Positions 35,828 through 44,614 of a stretch of 64,000 nt of DNA are shown in pieces. This DNA comes from Trichocoleus sp. FACHB-46 (GTDB lineage: Bacteria > Cyanobacteriota > Cyanobacteriia > FACHB-46). Under the pieces are notes generated by a model. That model had not been told where the DNA came from. It made no database searches and was given only the letters and a program-made list of their open reading frames with translations. The stretch spans positions 248,001 through 312,000 of the forward strand of contig NZ_JACJOD010000022.1 of NCBI RefSeq assembly GCF_014695385.1, written 5' to 3'. The translations under genes were made by a program, and so were the position numbers. How positions within the stretch are numbered: position 1 is the first letter of the stretch; the number at the start of each line of letters is the position of its first letter.

Positions 35828-36913
35828 ATGATTGAAGTTGAACAGTTGAGCAAGGTTTATGGCTCAACCCCTGCGATTCAAGATGTGACATTTGCGGTAG
35901 AACCAGGGGAAATCTTGGGTTTTTTGGGGCCAAACGGGGCTGGAAAAACCACCACCATGCGGATTCTGACTGGATACTTACCTGCAACGAGTGGCAGTGC
36001 GCGAGTCGCGGGCTACGATGTTCACGAAGATTCGATGGCGGTGAGGCAGCGCATTGGTTATCTACCCGAGACGCCTCCGCTCTATCCAGAAATGACGGTG
36101 GAGGGGTTTCTCTATTTTGTGGCTCGAATTAAAGGCGTGAGTGCGGGCGATCGCTCTCGACAAGTTCAATCAGCTCTAGAGCGTTGCAGCTTGGTGGAAA
36201 AACGCAAAACCTTAATTCGTAAGCTATCTAAAGGCTTTCGCCAACGAGTAGGCATTGCCCAGGCGATCGTGCATGATCCCCCGGCGATTATTTTAGATGA
36301 ACCGACTGTGGGCTTAGATCCGCGCCAAATTATTGAAGTTCGTAACTTAATTAAGAACTTAGCAGGGACTCATACAGTAATTCTCTCCACGCATATCTTG
36401 CCTGAGGTCAGCATGACCTGTAACCGAGTCGCCATCATTAATCGCGGGCGAGTGGTAGCAACGAATAGCCCGGAAAATTTGATGGCGCAACTCAATGCGG
36501 GGTCGGGGTATGAGCTAGACGTGGACGGCGATGTCAACACTGTGCAACAACTAGTGCAACCCATTCCCGGTGTGCGCTTGGTAGAGCCCATGCGAATCGA
36601 GGAACTAGCAGACCAGACATTAACGCCTCAGCGCTGTCGGGTGCGAGTAGTAGCTGAAGCCGATAGCGATCCAGGTCGGGATATTGCCGCTGCTGTCGTG
36701 GGGGGAGGTTTAGGTCTCTACGAAATGCGCCGGACTAAGGCCAGCTTAGAGGATGTGTTCTTGCAATTGACGATGACCGAAGAAAAAGCCTTAGAGTCGA
36801 GTGCAGAGACTGAGTTGAGCGCTGGGGGGGAAGCGGAGCCAGTCATTGAAGACGCGCCTGGAGCACCAACTGCTGTCGTGTCTGAGTCAGCAGAATCGGA
36901 GGAAGAAGCATAA
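35828..36913 (+). CDS. ABC-2 type transporter ATPase (GldA-like)
   Basis: The 361-residue protein has Walker A GPNGAGKTT, Q-loop YLPETPPLYPEMT, signature RKLSKGFRQRVGIAQAI, Walker B IILDEPTVGLD and H-loop STHI. An added C-terminal domain of about 80 residues plus an acidic Glu/Ala tail follows the ATPase, as in GldA/CcmA-like proteins. It powers the permease encoded immediately after it: stop and start overlap by one base (TAATG). In Bacteroidetes the homologous trio GldA-F-G supports gliding; in cyanobacteria the substrate is not settled. Confidence 0.9.
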   Translation: MIEVEQLSKVYGSTPAIQDVTFAVEPGEILGFLGPNGAGKTTTMRILTGYLPATSGSARVAGYDVHEDSMAVRQRIGYLPETPPLYPEMTVEGFLYFVARIKGVSAGDRSRQVQSALERCSLVEKRKTLIRKLSKGFRQRVGIAQAIVHDPPAIILDEPTVGLDPRQIIEVRNLIKNLAGTHTVILSTHILPEVSMTCNRVAIINRGRVVATNSPENLMAQLNAGSGYELDVDGDVNTVQQLVQPIPGVRLVEPMRIEELADQTLTPQRCRVRVVAEADSDPGRDIAAAVVGGGLGLYEMRRTKASLEDVFLQLTMTEEKALESSAETELSAGGEAEPVIEDAPGAPTAVVSESAESEEEA

Positions 36914-37695
36914 TGCGGGTGATTCTCAGCAATATTGTGGCGATTTATCGCAAAGAGTTGCAGGGGTACTTTGCCTCTCCCTTGGCTTATGCGATCGCGG
37001 GCGTGTTTTGGTTCTTGTCTGGCTTTTTCTTTGTGATTGCCTTGCAAGACACCCTGCAAACTGCCGCCGCTGCGGACCAAATTGGGCAACCCTTTGATGC
37101 GGCTTATGCCCTAATTCAAGCTTTTTTGGGCTTGATGGGAGTTTTGTCTTTGTTTATTTTGCCAATTCTCTCGATGGGGCTTTACGCCGAGGAACGCAAG
37201 CGGGGCACCTTGGAACTGCTAGCCACCTCTCCCGTAACCAACTGGGTGGTCTCCTTAGGCAAGCTGCTAGGAGTTCTCACTTTCTTCATCACCTTAGTGT
37301 TGCCCTTGCTAGTTTACGAAACGATTACTTTGAGTGCTGCGAATCCTCCCTTAAATCCCACGCTGTTGTTAACTGGCTACGGTGGCTTGATTCTAATGGC
37401 CGCAGCAGTTTTATCTTTGGGCATGTTTCTGTCTTCGTTGACCGATAGCAGCATTTTGGCGGCAATTTTGACGTTTGCCCTCGTTTTACTTCTCTGGTCG
37501 ATCCAGGCGATCGCCACAGTGGTGGGGGGGCCTGTGGGTGACGCCATCGGGCACTTATCGCTGCTGAAGCACTACGGCGATCTGGTTCGCGGTGTAGTGA
37601 ATACAAGCGGCTTGATTTTGTTCGTGAGCTACATTATTTTGGGCCTGTTTTTGACTGCCCAGTCTATTGAAGCGCTCAGATTCCAGCGCTCTTAA
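36913..37695 (+). CDS. ABC-2 type transporter permease (GldF-like)
   Basis: The 260-residue protein has about six hydrophobic segments, beginning YRKELQGYFASPLAYAIAGVFWFL, the usual ABC-2 N-terminal pattern with the first helix after a cytoplasmic KEL. The conserved ERKRGTLELLATSPVTNW motif precedes helix 3, and ends with a helix LILFVSYIILGLFLTAQSIEAL. It forms the inner-membrane channel for the ATPase before it and is followed 90 bp on by the auxiliary GldG-like protein. This gene order is typical of the Gld-type exporter operon. Confidence 0.9.
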   Translation: MRVILSNIVAIYRKELQGYFASPLAYAIAGVFWFLSGFFFVIALQDTLQTAAAADQIGQPFDAAYALIQAFLGLMGVLSLFILPILSMGLYAEERKRGTLELLATSPVTNWVVSLGKLLGVLTFFITLVLPLLVYETITLSAANPPLNPTLLLTGYGGLILMAAAVLSLGMFLSSLTDSSILAAILTFALVLLLWSIQAIATVVGGPVGDAIGHLSLLKHYGDLVRGVVNTSGLILFVSYIILGLFLTAQSIEALRFQRS

Positions 37696-37785
37696 TCTAG
37701 CCATTGCACCCGCGTCCACGCTGAGTGGGTCACTGGCTAAAGCCACTTGCAAGTACTATCCCTGTTAAGGGTTGAGTAGAAGTCG

Positions 37786-39462
37786 ATGAAACAAATTCCT
37801 ACCACCTGGAAATCGTTCAAGCAATCTTGGCAATGGCTCTTCTGGGCTGGGCCAGTGCTGGTAGTTATAGGCTTATCCGCCGGAGCTGTGTCTGGCAATT
37901 GGGGCAGCATTCCGGTCGGCCTGACCGTTGCTGGCATTGTGTTGATTGGGGTCTGGCTGCTGCTGCAAAGCCAACCTGGCTCTGGCTTTTGGGGCCGCCG
38001 CTCAACTCAAGCCAGCACCAATGCGCTCCTCTCCACGCTGGCTGTCGTCGTTATCCTAGGTTTGATTAATTTCCTGGGAGTCCGCTATGCCAATCAAGTT
38101 GACCTGACCGAAAATCAACTTTACACCCTTGCTCCTCAGTCACAGGGTATCTTGAGGCGCTTGCCCCAACCTGTGAAAGTTTGGGTGTTTATGGACCCCA
38201 ATAGCCCTAATCCAAATTCTGGCCCGACTCAAGCTTTGTTAGACCAATACAAGCGCCAGTCAAGGCAATTTAATTTTGAGATGGTTGATCCACAAGCTCA
38301 ACCAGGCTTGGCGCAATCTTTTGGCATTCAGGATATTGGCGATGTCTATATTGAGGCAGGCCAAAAACGCCGTTTTCTCCAAAACCTGAAGAGTGAGCGG
38401 TTGTCAGAAGGACGACTGACCAATGCCATTGAGCAAATTACGAGCGATCGCCAAGCCAAAATCTACTTTCTGCAAGGTCACGGAGAGTCTTCCTTGGATG
38501 AGGGTCAAAGGGGTTTAGCCCAAGCCAAAGCTTTGTTGCAGGAGAAAAACTTCATCAGTGAACCGCTGAACTTGGTCGAGCAACCTGCTGTACCTGAAGA
38601 TGCAGCAGCAGTCGTGGTGGCTGGCCCCAAGCAAGCTTTGTTTGACAAGGAAGTTAGGGAGCTGAGCGCTTATTTGCAGCAAGGGGGCAGTGTGTTGCTG
38701 ATGATTGACCCCAATGTAGACCCGAAGCTAGAGGGCTTACTCAAAAATTGGGGTGTGACCCTAGGCAACCGAATTGCGATCAATGCTTCGGCTCAGCAAA
38801 TCGCTGAGTTAGGCCCGACCGCTTCCGTGGTTAATCAGTATGGCGATCACCCGATTACTAAGGATTTTGGCAATCGCTATTCGATTTATCCGATCGCAAG
38901 ACCGATTCAAACGACTCCTGTTTCTGGGGTGCAGGAAACGCCTTTGTTGGTCACGAGTCCTCAAAGTTGGGCGGAAAGTGACCTGAAAAATCAAAACTTG
39001 GAGTTTAATCCGGAGCGCGATCGCCAAGGGCCTTTAGTGTTAGGTGTGGCGCTAAGCAAGGCGGCTCAGGCTACGGGATCTGCTCAGGCTTCTCCCTCAC
39101 CTAGCCCATCTGCTAGCCCGTCTGTTTCTCCTTCTGCTAGTCCCAGTCCTAGCCCTAGTCCTACACCAACTACTGAGGCTAACAAAACGCCATCTGAATC
39201 TCGTCTGGTTGTGGTGGGTAATTCTAGTTTTGCTACGGATGGTTTGTTTGGTCAGCAGTTAAATGGGGATGTTTTCCTTAATTCGGTAAGTTGGCTGAGC
39301 AAGCGGGATGACCAGGTTCTATCGATTCGTCCGAAGGAGGACAAGAACCGCCGAATTACGATGACGGCGCAGCAGGCGAATTTGGTGGGTTGGTTGTCGC
39401 TGGCCGTGTTGCCTTTGTTGGGTTTTGGGACTGCTGGGGTGATGTGGTGGCGACGCCGCTAG
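37786..39462 (+). CDS. GldG-like ABC transporter auxiliary protein
   Basis: The 558-residue protein has two N-terminal membrane helices (WPVLVVIGLSAGAVSG-like WAGPVLVVIGLSAGAV and TLAVVVILGLINFLGV), a large periplasmic part (VDLTENQLYTLAPQSQGILRRL; VKVWVFMDPNSPNPNSGP; IYFLQGHGESSLDEGQRGL; VLLMIDPNVDPKLEGLLKNWG) and a C-terminal helix (LVGWLSLAVLPLLGFGTAGV). This is the ABC_transp_aux/GldG layout. A SPSPSASPSVSP low-complexity loop lies near residues 430-460. It works with the ATPase and permease just upstream. Function of the exporter in cyanobacteria is unknown. Confidence 0.88.
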   Translation: MKQIPTTWKSFKQSWQWLFWAGPVLVVIGLSAGAVSGNWGSIPVGLTVAGIVLIGVWLLLQSQPGSGFWGRRSTQASTNALLSTLAVVVILGLINFLGVRYANQVDLTENQLYTLAPQSQGILRRLPQPVKVWVFMDPNSPNPNSGPTQALLDQYKRQSRQFNFEMVDPQAQPGLAQSFGIQDIGDVYIEAGQKRRFLQNLKSERLSEGRLTNAIEQITSDRQAKIYFLQGHGESSLDEGQRGLAQAKALLQEKNFISEPLNLVEQPAVPEDAAAVVVAGPKQALFDKEVRELSAYLQQGGSVLLMIDPNVDPKLEGLLKNWGVTLGNRIAINASAQQIAELGPTASVVNQYGDHPITKDFGNRYSIYPIARPIQTTPVSGVQETPLLVTSPQSWAESDLKNQNLEFNPERDRQGPLVLGVALSKAAQATGSAQASPSPSPSASPSVSPSASPSPSPSPTPTTEANKTPSESRLVVVGNSSFATDGLFGQQLNGDVFLNSVSWLSKRDDQVLSIRPKEDKNRRITMTAQQANLVGWLSLAVLPLLGFGTAGVMWWRRR

Positions 39463-39470
39463 AATCCGAG

Positions 39471-39522
39471 CCTTGGGGCACTCGCCCCCAAACCGCCGCT
39501 GAGGGACGGTTGCGTCCCTCAG
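39471..39522. repeat. Paired palindromes after the GldG-like gene
   Basis: TTGGGGC/GCCCC pair closely, then CTGAGGGACG / CGTCCCTCAG form a perfect 10-bp stem with a GTTG loop (39499-39522). The arrangement looks like a dispersed cyanobacterial palindrome but may also attenuate transcription into the next gene. Confidence 0.6.
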
Positions 39523-39587
39523 ACTCCCTCCAAAATTGAATTCAGAGCACTATGGAACTCTGGTGAGGGGAATGATCTTGCGGCGAT

Positions 39588-39615
39588 CCAAAATCTAAAA
39601 TCCAAGGTCGAAGAT
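39588..39615. repeat. Heptanucleotide tandem repeat before the DUF4340 gene
   Basis: Units CCAAAAT, CTAAAAT, CCAAGGT, CGAAGAT are in tandem. They end 30 bp before the DUF4340 ATG and separate it from the GldG-like gene. Confidence 0.75.
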
Positions 39616-39645
39616 GGCATTACGAGGTGAGCGGTCAATACAAGT

Positions 39646-40494
39646 ATGAAGCTGAATTCGAAAACTTTGATTTTGCTCTTACTGGCGTGCGGGTTGGGGG
39701 GCTTTGTCTATTTTTATGAAATTCGCGGGGGTGGCAAGGGCCAAGAACAACAAGTGCAAGGGTCGGGGCAGCGAATTTTTGCTTTTGAGGAGTCTCAGGT
39801 TCAAGCTTTGACGCTAACGACATCAGGGCAAAGGTTGGAGTTTGTCAAAGCTCCTACTCCTGAAGCAAAGGCTGGTGCGTCTCCATCTCCAGGGAAGCAG
39901 ACTGAACAAGCTACAGAAAAACCGACGGAGAAGCAATCTGAATCTAAGCAACCTCAATCTCAGTGGTTGCTGAAGGCTCCGGAGGAGGGGCCAGCGAATG
40001 ATGCTTCGATAGCTTTCTTGCTGAGTTTGCTGGCAACGGGACGGAGCGATCGCACGATTAAAGCGCCTCTCACTCAGAAAGCGGATTTTGGTTTAGACCA
40101 ACCCACGGCGACGATTGAGCTGAGGCTGAATGATCAGAAAACTCACCGTTTTGTTTTGGGTAAACCTGACTTTAATCAGAGCTTTTGGTACGCTCAAGCT
40201 GATCCGGCGACTTCAGGAACGCCAGAGTTATCGGTTTTGTTGGTGTCTCCAGACTTTAACAATGCTGTGAGTCGTCCACTGTCGGAGTGGAAAGCAGCAC
40301 CCGAAGCTCCCACTCCCTCTCCCTCTCCCTCTCCCTCGGCGGAGAATGCGGCTCCTAGCCCAGAGCCTGCTCCAGAAGACGCTAGCCCTAGCCCTGAATC
40401 CCCTCCTCCGGCGGACAGTACCAATCCAAGTTCCAGCTCGTCACCAAGCCCTGATCCTGGCACTTCGTCTACTCCTGCTCCTCCAGCAGAATAA
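39646..40494 (+). CDS. DUF4340 protein, exporter-associated
   Basis: The 282-residue protein has one N-terminal membrane helix (LILLLLACGLGGFVYFYEIR). A DUF4340-type region follows (RIFAFEESQVQALTLTTSGQRLEF; WLLKAPEEGPANDASIAFLLSLLATG; DFGLDQPTATIELRLNDQKTHRFVLGK), ending in a Pro/Ser/Glu-rich tail of about 75 residues (SPSPSPSPS, TSSTPAP). DUF4340 proteins often accompany Gld-like ABC exporters, and it is the fourth gene of that operon. It likely sits in the periplasm. The low-complexity tail is unlike the rest and may be a spacer; function is unknown. Confidence 0.82.
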   Translation: MKLNSKTLILLLLACGLGGFVYFYEIRGGGKGQEQQVQGSGQRIFAFEESQVQALTLTTSGQRLEFVKAPTPEAKAGASPSPGKQTEQATEKPTEKQSESKQPQSQWLLKAPEEGPANDASIAFLLSLLATGRSDRTIKAPLTQKADFGLDQPTATIELRLNDQKTHRFVLGKPDFNQSFWYAQADPATSGTPELSVLLVSPDFNNAVSRPLSEWKAAPEAPTPSPSPSPSAENAAPSPEPAPEDASPSPESPPPADSTNPSSSSSPSPDPGTSSTPAPPAE

Positions 40495-40587
40495 GCCGTT
40501 GAGCGTTCTATTTCGGTGATGATGAAGGGGTTAGCTTTGGTTTGCCCCTTTTCGCTATGCGTCTAAACCATTCAGTCCGAGTTTGAT

Positions 40588-41442
40588 ATGACTAGCCCTA
40601 CCGCAACCCTTTTAGTCTCCTGTCCTGACCAGAGGGGACTTGTCGCAAAAATCGCCAATTTTATTTATGCCAATGGCGGCAATATTATTCATGCGGATCA
40701 ACACACCGATTTTGAGGCAGGGCTATTTCTGACACGGATTGAGTGGCAGCTCGAAGGATTTAATTTGCCGCGTGATCTCATTGGGCCTGCTTTCAATGCG
40801 ATCGCTCAGCCTCTACAAGCAAATTGGCGATTACACTTTTCGGATGCGGTGCCTCGAATTGCCATTTGGGTCAGCCGCCAAGACCATTGCTTATTTGATT
40901 TAATTTGGCGACAACGGGCTCAAGAGTTTGCTGCTAAAATTCCGTTGATTATTAGCAACCATCCAGATTTAGGCGCGATCGCCAAACAATTTGGCATTGA
41001 TTATCACCATATTCCTATCAATAAAGAGAATAAGGCTGAGCAAGAAGCCAAGCAGCTAGCTCTACTTCAGCAGTACCGAATTGATTTAGCGGTACTGGCT
41101 AAATATATGCAAGTTTTGAGCGCTGACTTTATTGCTAATTTCCCTCAAGTGATTAATATCCACCACTCCTTCTTGCCTGCTTTTGCGGGAGCGAATCCCT
41201 ACCAGCGGGCCTACAAGCGTGGGGTCAAAATCATTGGGGCTACTTCTCACTACGTGACTGAAGATTTAGATGCAGGGCCGATTATTGAGCAGGATGTCGT
41301 GCGAGTCAGCCATCGTGATGAGGTCAATGATTTAATTCGCAAGGGCAAAGATTTGGAGCGCGTGGTTTTGGCTAGAGCAGTGCGCCTGCATCTCGAAAAT
41401 CGCGTGTTGGTTTACAGCAATCGCACTGTCGTATTTGAATAG
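40588..41442 (+). CDS. purU: Formyltetrahydrofolate deformylase
   Basis: The 284-residue protein has an N-terminal ACT domain (TATLLVSCPDQRGLVAKIANFIYANGGNIIHADQHTD) and a C-terminal formyltransferase-like domain. Catalytic parts are visible as VINIHHSFLPAFAGANPY and GATSHYVTEDLDAGPIIEQD, giving the Asn/His/Asp set. It hydrolyses 10-formyl-THF to formate and THF and so balances one-carbon units; in cyanobacteria and plants it is linked to glycine and photorespiration. It is a single-gene unit, about 95 bp after the DUF4340 gene. Confidence 0.95.
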   Translation: MTSPTATLLVSCPDQRGLVAKIANFIYANGGNIIHADQHTDFEAGLFLTRIEWQLEGFNLPRDLIGPAFNAIAQPLQANWRLHFSDAVPRIAIWVSRQDHCLFDLIWRQRAQEFAAKIPLIISNHPDLGAIAKQFGIDYHHIPINKENKAEQEAKQLALLQQYRIDLAVLAKYMQVLSADFIANFPQVINIHHSFLPAFAGANPYQRAYKRGVKIIGATSHYVTEDLDAGPIIEQDVVRVSHRDEVNDLIRKGKDLERVVLARAVRLHLENRVLVYSNRTVVFE

Positions 41443-41883
41443 AGTAATATTCAAAAACATATCGATTTACAGAGCCAAGTCTCGAATTATTTCAAAGAGT
41501 TACTAATTAAATATTAAGTATTAGCAATATTAGCTGAGTGTTTACTTTTTAATATTTCCTCTAGAATGCCAGTTTGATCATCGTGGTAGACTTTTGAACG
41601 CGCCTAGATTAGAGGGAAAAAGCGCCACGCGATCGCAACATCAATTCAATTTAGAGCTGCAACCTCATTCTTGTAGCTTTAATGGCAAGAGTGAATTATT
41701 ACAGTAGAAATATTGCAGTAAAGAATCGGGATATCAGAATTTTTTTTTGCTAACTAGTTCTTTACCCAATTAATCATTCAAGACACACAAAGGTTTTTAT
41801 TCATCGTGTGTCCACGGTCAAGCATTCGAAACTAGACTCACACTTTAACTTTGCGGCTTCCAGAGGCTGGAAGAGAATTATCT
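41443..41883. other. AT-rich promoter region of the phytochrome gene
   Basis: These 441 bases hold no gene. Two ATTACAGTA/ATTGCAGTA half-sites (41698-41706 and 41712-41720) repeat with a 14-bp step, and a T8 run follows near 41740. They could form a regulator site. A promoter cannot be assigned with confidence. Confidence 0.5.
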
Positions 41884-44202
41884 ATGGTAGGCCCTTTACA
41901 AGCACAAGAGCTTCATCTCGCTTATTTGGAGCAAGCGCCAATTCAGTTTCATAATCAAATTCAGCCGCATGGAGTTCTGCTAGTTTTATCGGAACCAGAC
42001 TTAAAAATTGTCCAAGTCACTAATAATACGCTGGCTGTATTTGGGATTACTCCTGAAAATGTTTTACAAAAAACCTTAGATGAATTAATCGATCCATTTC
42101 AGGTAGAACGGATTAGAGCAGGACTAGCAGATAGCAGCTTAGAGTTAATTAATCCGATTAAGATTTGGACGAAGAATCGGCAAAAAGGGGATGATTACTT
42201 GGTTTTTGATGGAGTTTTCCATCGCAGTTCTGATGGCTTTTTGATTCTGGAGCTAGAGCCTGCCCTTTCTCAAGAAAGCATTCCCTTTCTCAGCTTCTAT
42301 CATTTGGCGAGAGCCTCAATTAACCAGCTAGAAGCGAATTCCAGTCTCCAAGACTTCTGTCAAACAATCGTCCAGGAAGTGCGGCAAGTCACTGGGTTTG
42401 ATCGAGTCATGCTCTACAAGTTTGACCGCGACGGGCATGGTGTGGTTCTCGCCGAAGAAAAGCTGGATCATTTGGAACCTTACTTGGGTCTGCATTATCC
42501 CGAATCCGATATTCCTAAGGCTGCCCGCAAATTATTTGCCTCAAATTGGATTCGGCTGATTCCGGATACTCATGCTGAGGCGATCGCCCTAGTTCCCGCC
42601 CAAAATCCAGAGACGCAGCGATCGCTTGATCTCACCTTTTCGATTCTCAGAAGTGCCTCCCCCTGCCATATCGAATATCTCCACAACATGGGTGTGGGGG
42701 CATCCTTGACCATTTCGCTAATGAAAGATCAGAAACTTTGGGGTCTGATTGCTTGCCATCATCAATCTCCTAAATATGTTTCCTACGAACTGCGAAAAGC
42801 CTGTGAGTTTTTGGGACGGTTAATCTTTGCCGAAATTTCAGCACGAGAAGAAACCGCCGATCATGACTACCGCATGAAGCTGACCTATGTCCAGTCAGCC
42901 TTAGTGGATTACATGTCCCAAGAAGAAAACTTTGTGGATGGATTGGTGAAGCACAATCCCAATCTACTGGACTTGGCAGGGGCGCAAGGAGCGGCGGTTT
43001 GCTTTGGCAACAATTGCACACTGATTGGAGAAACTCCCAAGGAAGAGGATCTCAACTTTTTGCTGCAATGGCTGAGACAGCAAGTTCAGGAAGAAGTCTT
43101 TTATACGAATTCTCTCTCCGAGCTTTACCCAGATGCGGAGCGGTTTAAGAACGTAGCTAGCGGTCTTCTCGCCATCCCCATTTCTCAACGAAATTACGTG
43201 TTGTGGTTCCGCCCGGAGGTAATTCAAACCGTTAATTGGGGCGGCGATCCAAATCAACCGTTTGCCGCAACGCAGACGGAAGGGACGGTGCACCTTTCTC
43301 CCCGCAAGTCCTTCGAGCTGTGGAAAGAAACCGTGCGCTTGACCTCCCTGCCTTGGCACTCTGTAGAAGTGAAAGCGGCGCTAGAACTGAGAAAAGCCAT
43401 CATCAATATTGTGTTGCGCCAAGCTGATGAGTTGGCCCAACTGGCTCAAGACCTAGAACGCTCCAACGCCGAGTTGAAAAAGTTTGCTTATGTGGCCTCC
43501 CACGACTTGCAGGAACCGCTGAATCAAGTCGCCAACTATATGCAGCTGCTAGAACTGCGTTACAACGACAAGCTAGACGAAAACGCCAAGGAATTCATTG
43601 GCTTCGCCGTCGAAGGCGTGAGCTTGATGCAGACCTTAATTGACGACGTGCTAGCTTACTCCAAGGTCGATATCCAAGGCGTTGAGTTTGAACTCACCGA
43701 GGTAGAAACAGCCCTCGATCGCGCCCTCGCGAATGTCCGGGGTCGCATTGCTGCCAATAACGCGGTGATTACTCAAGATCCGCTTCCGACCGTGATGGCC
43801 GACAGCACCCAACTGATGCAGCTCTTTCAGAATTTGGTCGGCAATGCCATCAAGTTTCGCAGTCAGAATCCTCCAGAAATTCATATTGGGGCGCAACGGC
43901 TAGAAGATGCTTGGTTATTCTCAGTCAAAGACAATGGCATTGGTCTTGATCCCAGGTTTAGCGATCGCATTTTTGTCATCTTCCAACGTCTCCATACGCG
44001 AGATGAATATGCGGGCACAGGCATGGGTCTGGCAATTTGCAAGAAAATTGTGGAGTGCCATCGTGGCCGAATTTGGGTGGAATCCCAACTAGGGCAGGGA
44101 GCAACATTCTACTTTACGATTCCAGTAGGGGGACGCGATCGTGAGCGTAGAAGTGGACGAAAAGTGCAAAACCATCTTTTTGGTCGAGGACAACAGAGCT
44201 GA
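41884..44202 (+). CDS. Cph1-type phytochrome histidine kinase
   Basis: From ATG 41884 the protein has 772 residues. Domains in order: PAS (about 10-110, QIQPHGVLLVLSE), GAF with LHYPESDIPKAARKLF and SPCHIEYLHNMGVGAS, in which Cys261 is the phycocyanobilin attachment site (equivalent to Cph1 Cys259); PHY with VVWFRPE-like LWFRPEVIQTVNWGG and SPRKSFELWKE tongue; HisKA with FAYVASHDLQEPLNQV (phospho-His); HATPase with LVGNAIKFR, VKDNGIGLDP and GTGMGLAI. No Cys lies in the extreme N-terminus, so biliverdin binding by the bacteriophytochrome route is unlikely. It is a red/far-red photoreceptor kinase. The response regulator gene overlaps its 3' end. Confidence 0.95.
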   Translation: MVGPLQAQELHLAYLEQAPIQFHNQIQPHGVLLVLSEPDLKIVQVTNNTLAVFGITPENVLQKTLDELIDPFQVERIRAGLADSSLELINPIKIWTKNRQKGDDYLVFDGVFHRSSDGFLILELEPALSQESIPFLSFYHLARASINQLEANSSLQDFCQTIVQEVRQVTGFDRVMLYKFDRDGHGVVLAEEKLDHLEPYLGLHYPESDIPKAARKLFASNWIRLIPDTHAEAIALVPAQNPETQRSLDLTFSILRSASPCHIEYLHNMGVGASLTISLMKDQKLWGLIACHHQSPKYVSYELRKACEFLGRLIFAEISAREETADHDYRMKLTYVQSALVDYMSQEENFVDGLVKHNPNLLDLAGAQGAAVCFGNNCTLIGETPKEEDLNFLLQWLRQQVQEEVFYTNSLSELYPDAERFKNVASGLLAIPISQRNYVLWFRPEVIQTVNWGGDPNQPFAATQTEGTVHLSPRKSFELWKETVRLTSLPWHSVEVKAALELRKAIINIVLRQADELAQLAQDLERSNAELKKFAYVASHDLQEPLNQVANYMQLLELRYNDKLDENAKEFIGFAVEGVSLMQTLIDDVLAYSKVDIQGVEFELTEVETALDRALANVRGRIAANNAVITQDPLPTVMADSTQLMQLFQNLVGNAIKFRSQNPPEIHIGAQRLEDAWLFSVKDNGIGLDPRFSDRIFVIFQRLHTRDEYAGTGMGLAICKKIVECHRGRIWVESQLGQGATFYFTIPVGGRDRERRSGRKVQNHLFGRGQQS

Positions 44203-44587
44203 CATTCGCCTGATCGAAGAAGCACTCAAGAACAGTAATGTCCCGCATCAAGTTGTGGCAGTTCGCAACGGCATGGATGCAATGGCGTTCTTGCGGCAGG
44301 AGGGCGAGTATGTGGATGCACCTCGCCCCGACCTGATTCTGCTGGATTTGAACCTTCCTCGAAAAGATGGGCGGGAAGTTTTAGCTGAAATTAAAGCTGA
44401 TCCCAATCTGAAACGAATTCCGGTTGTTGTTCTCACCACTTCTAGAAACGAGGAGGATATTTCTCAAAGCTATGACTTGCATGTGAATTGCTACATCACT
44501 AAATCCCGCAACCTCAGCCAGCTATTTCAGATCGTGAAGGGAATTGAAGAGTTCTGGCTGGGCACTGTCACATTGCCGCCGGGATGA
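44141..44587 (+). CDS. rcp1: Rcp1-type response regulator
   Basis: The 148-residue single-domain receiver has the acidic pair in IFLVEDNRADIRLI, phospho-acceptor Asp in LILLDLNLPRKDGREVL, the Thr in VVVLTTS and Lys in CYITKS. The NRAD and KDGREVLAEIK features match Rcp1, the partner of Cph1. It should take phosphate from the phytochrome encoded just before it. The GTG start at 44141 lies 62 bp inside the phytochrome gene and no better start follows, so translation is probably coupled. It has no output domain. Confidence 0.93.
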   Translation: MSVEVDEKCKTIFLVEDNRADIRLIEEALKNSNVPHQVVAVRNGMDAMAFLRQEGEYVDAPRPDLILLDLNLPRKDGREVLAEIKADPNLKRIPVVVLTTSRNEEDISQSYDLHVNCYITKSRNLSQLFQIVKGIEEFWLGTVTLPPG

Positions 44588-44614
44588 AGTGGGGAAAGGA
44601 GCGGATCGCAATTC

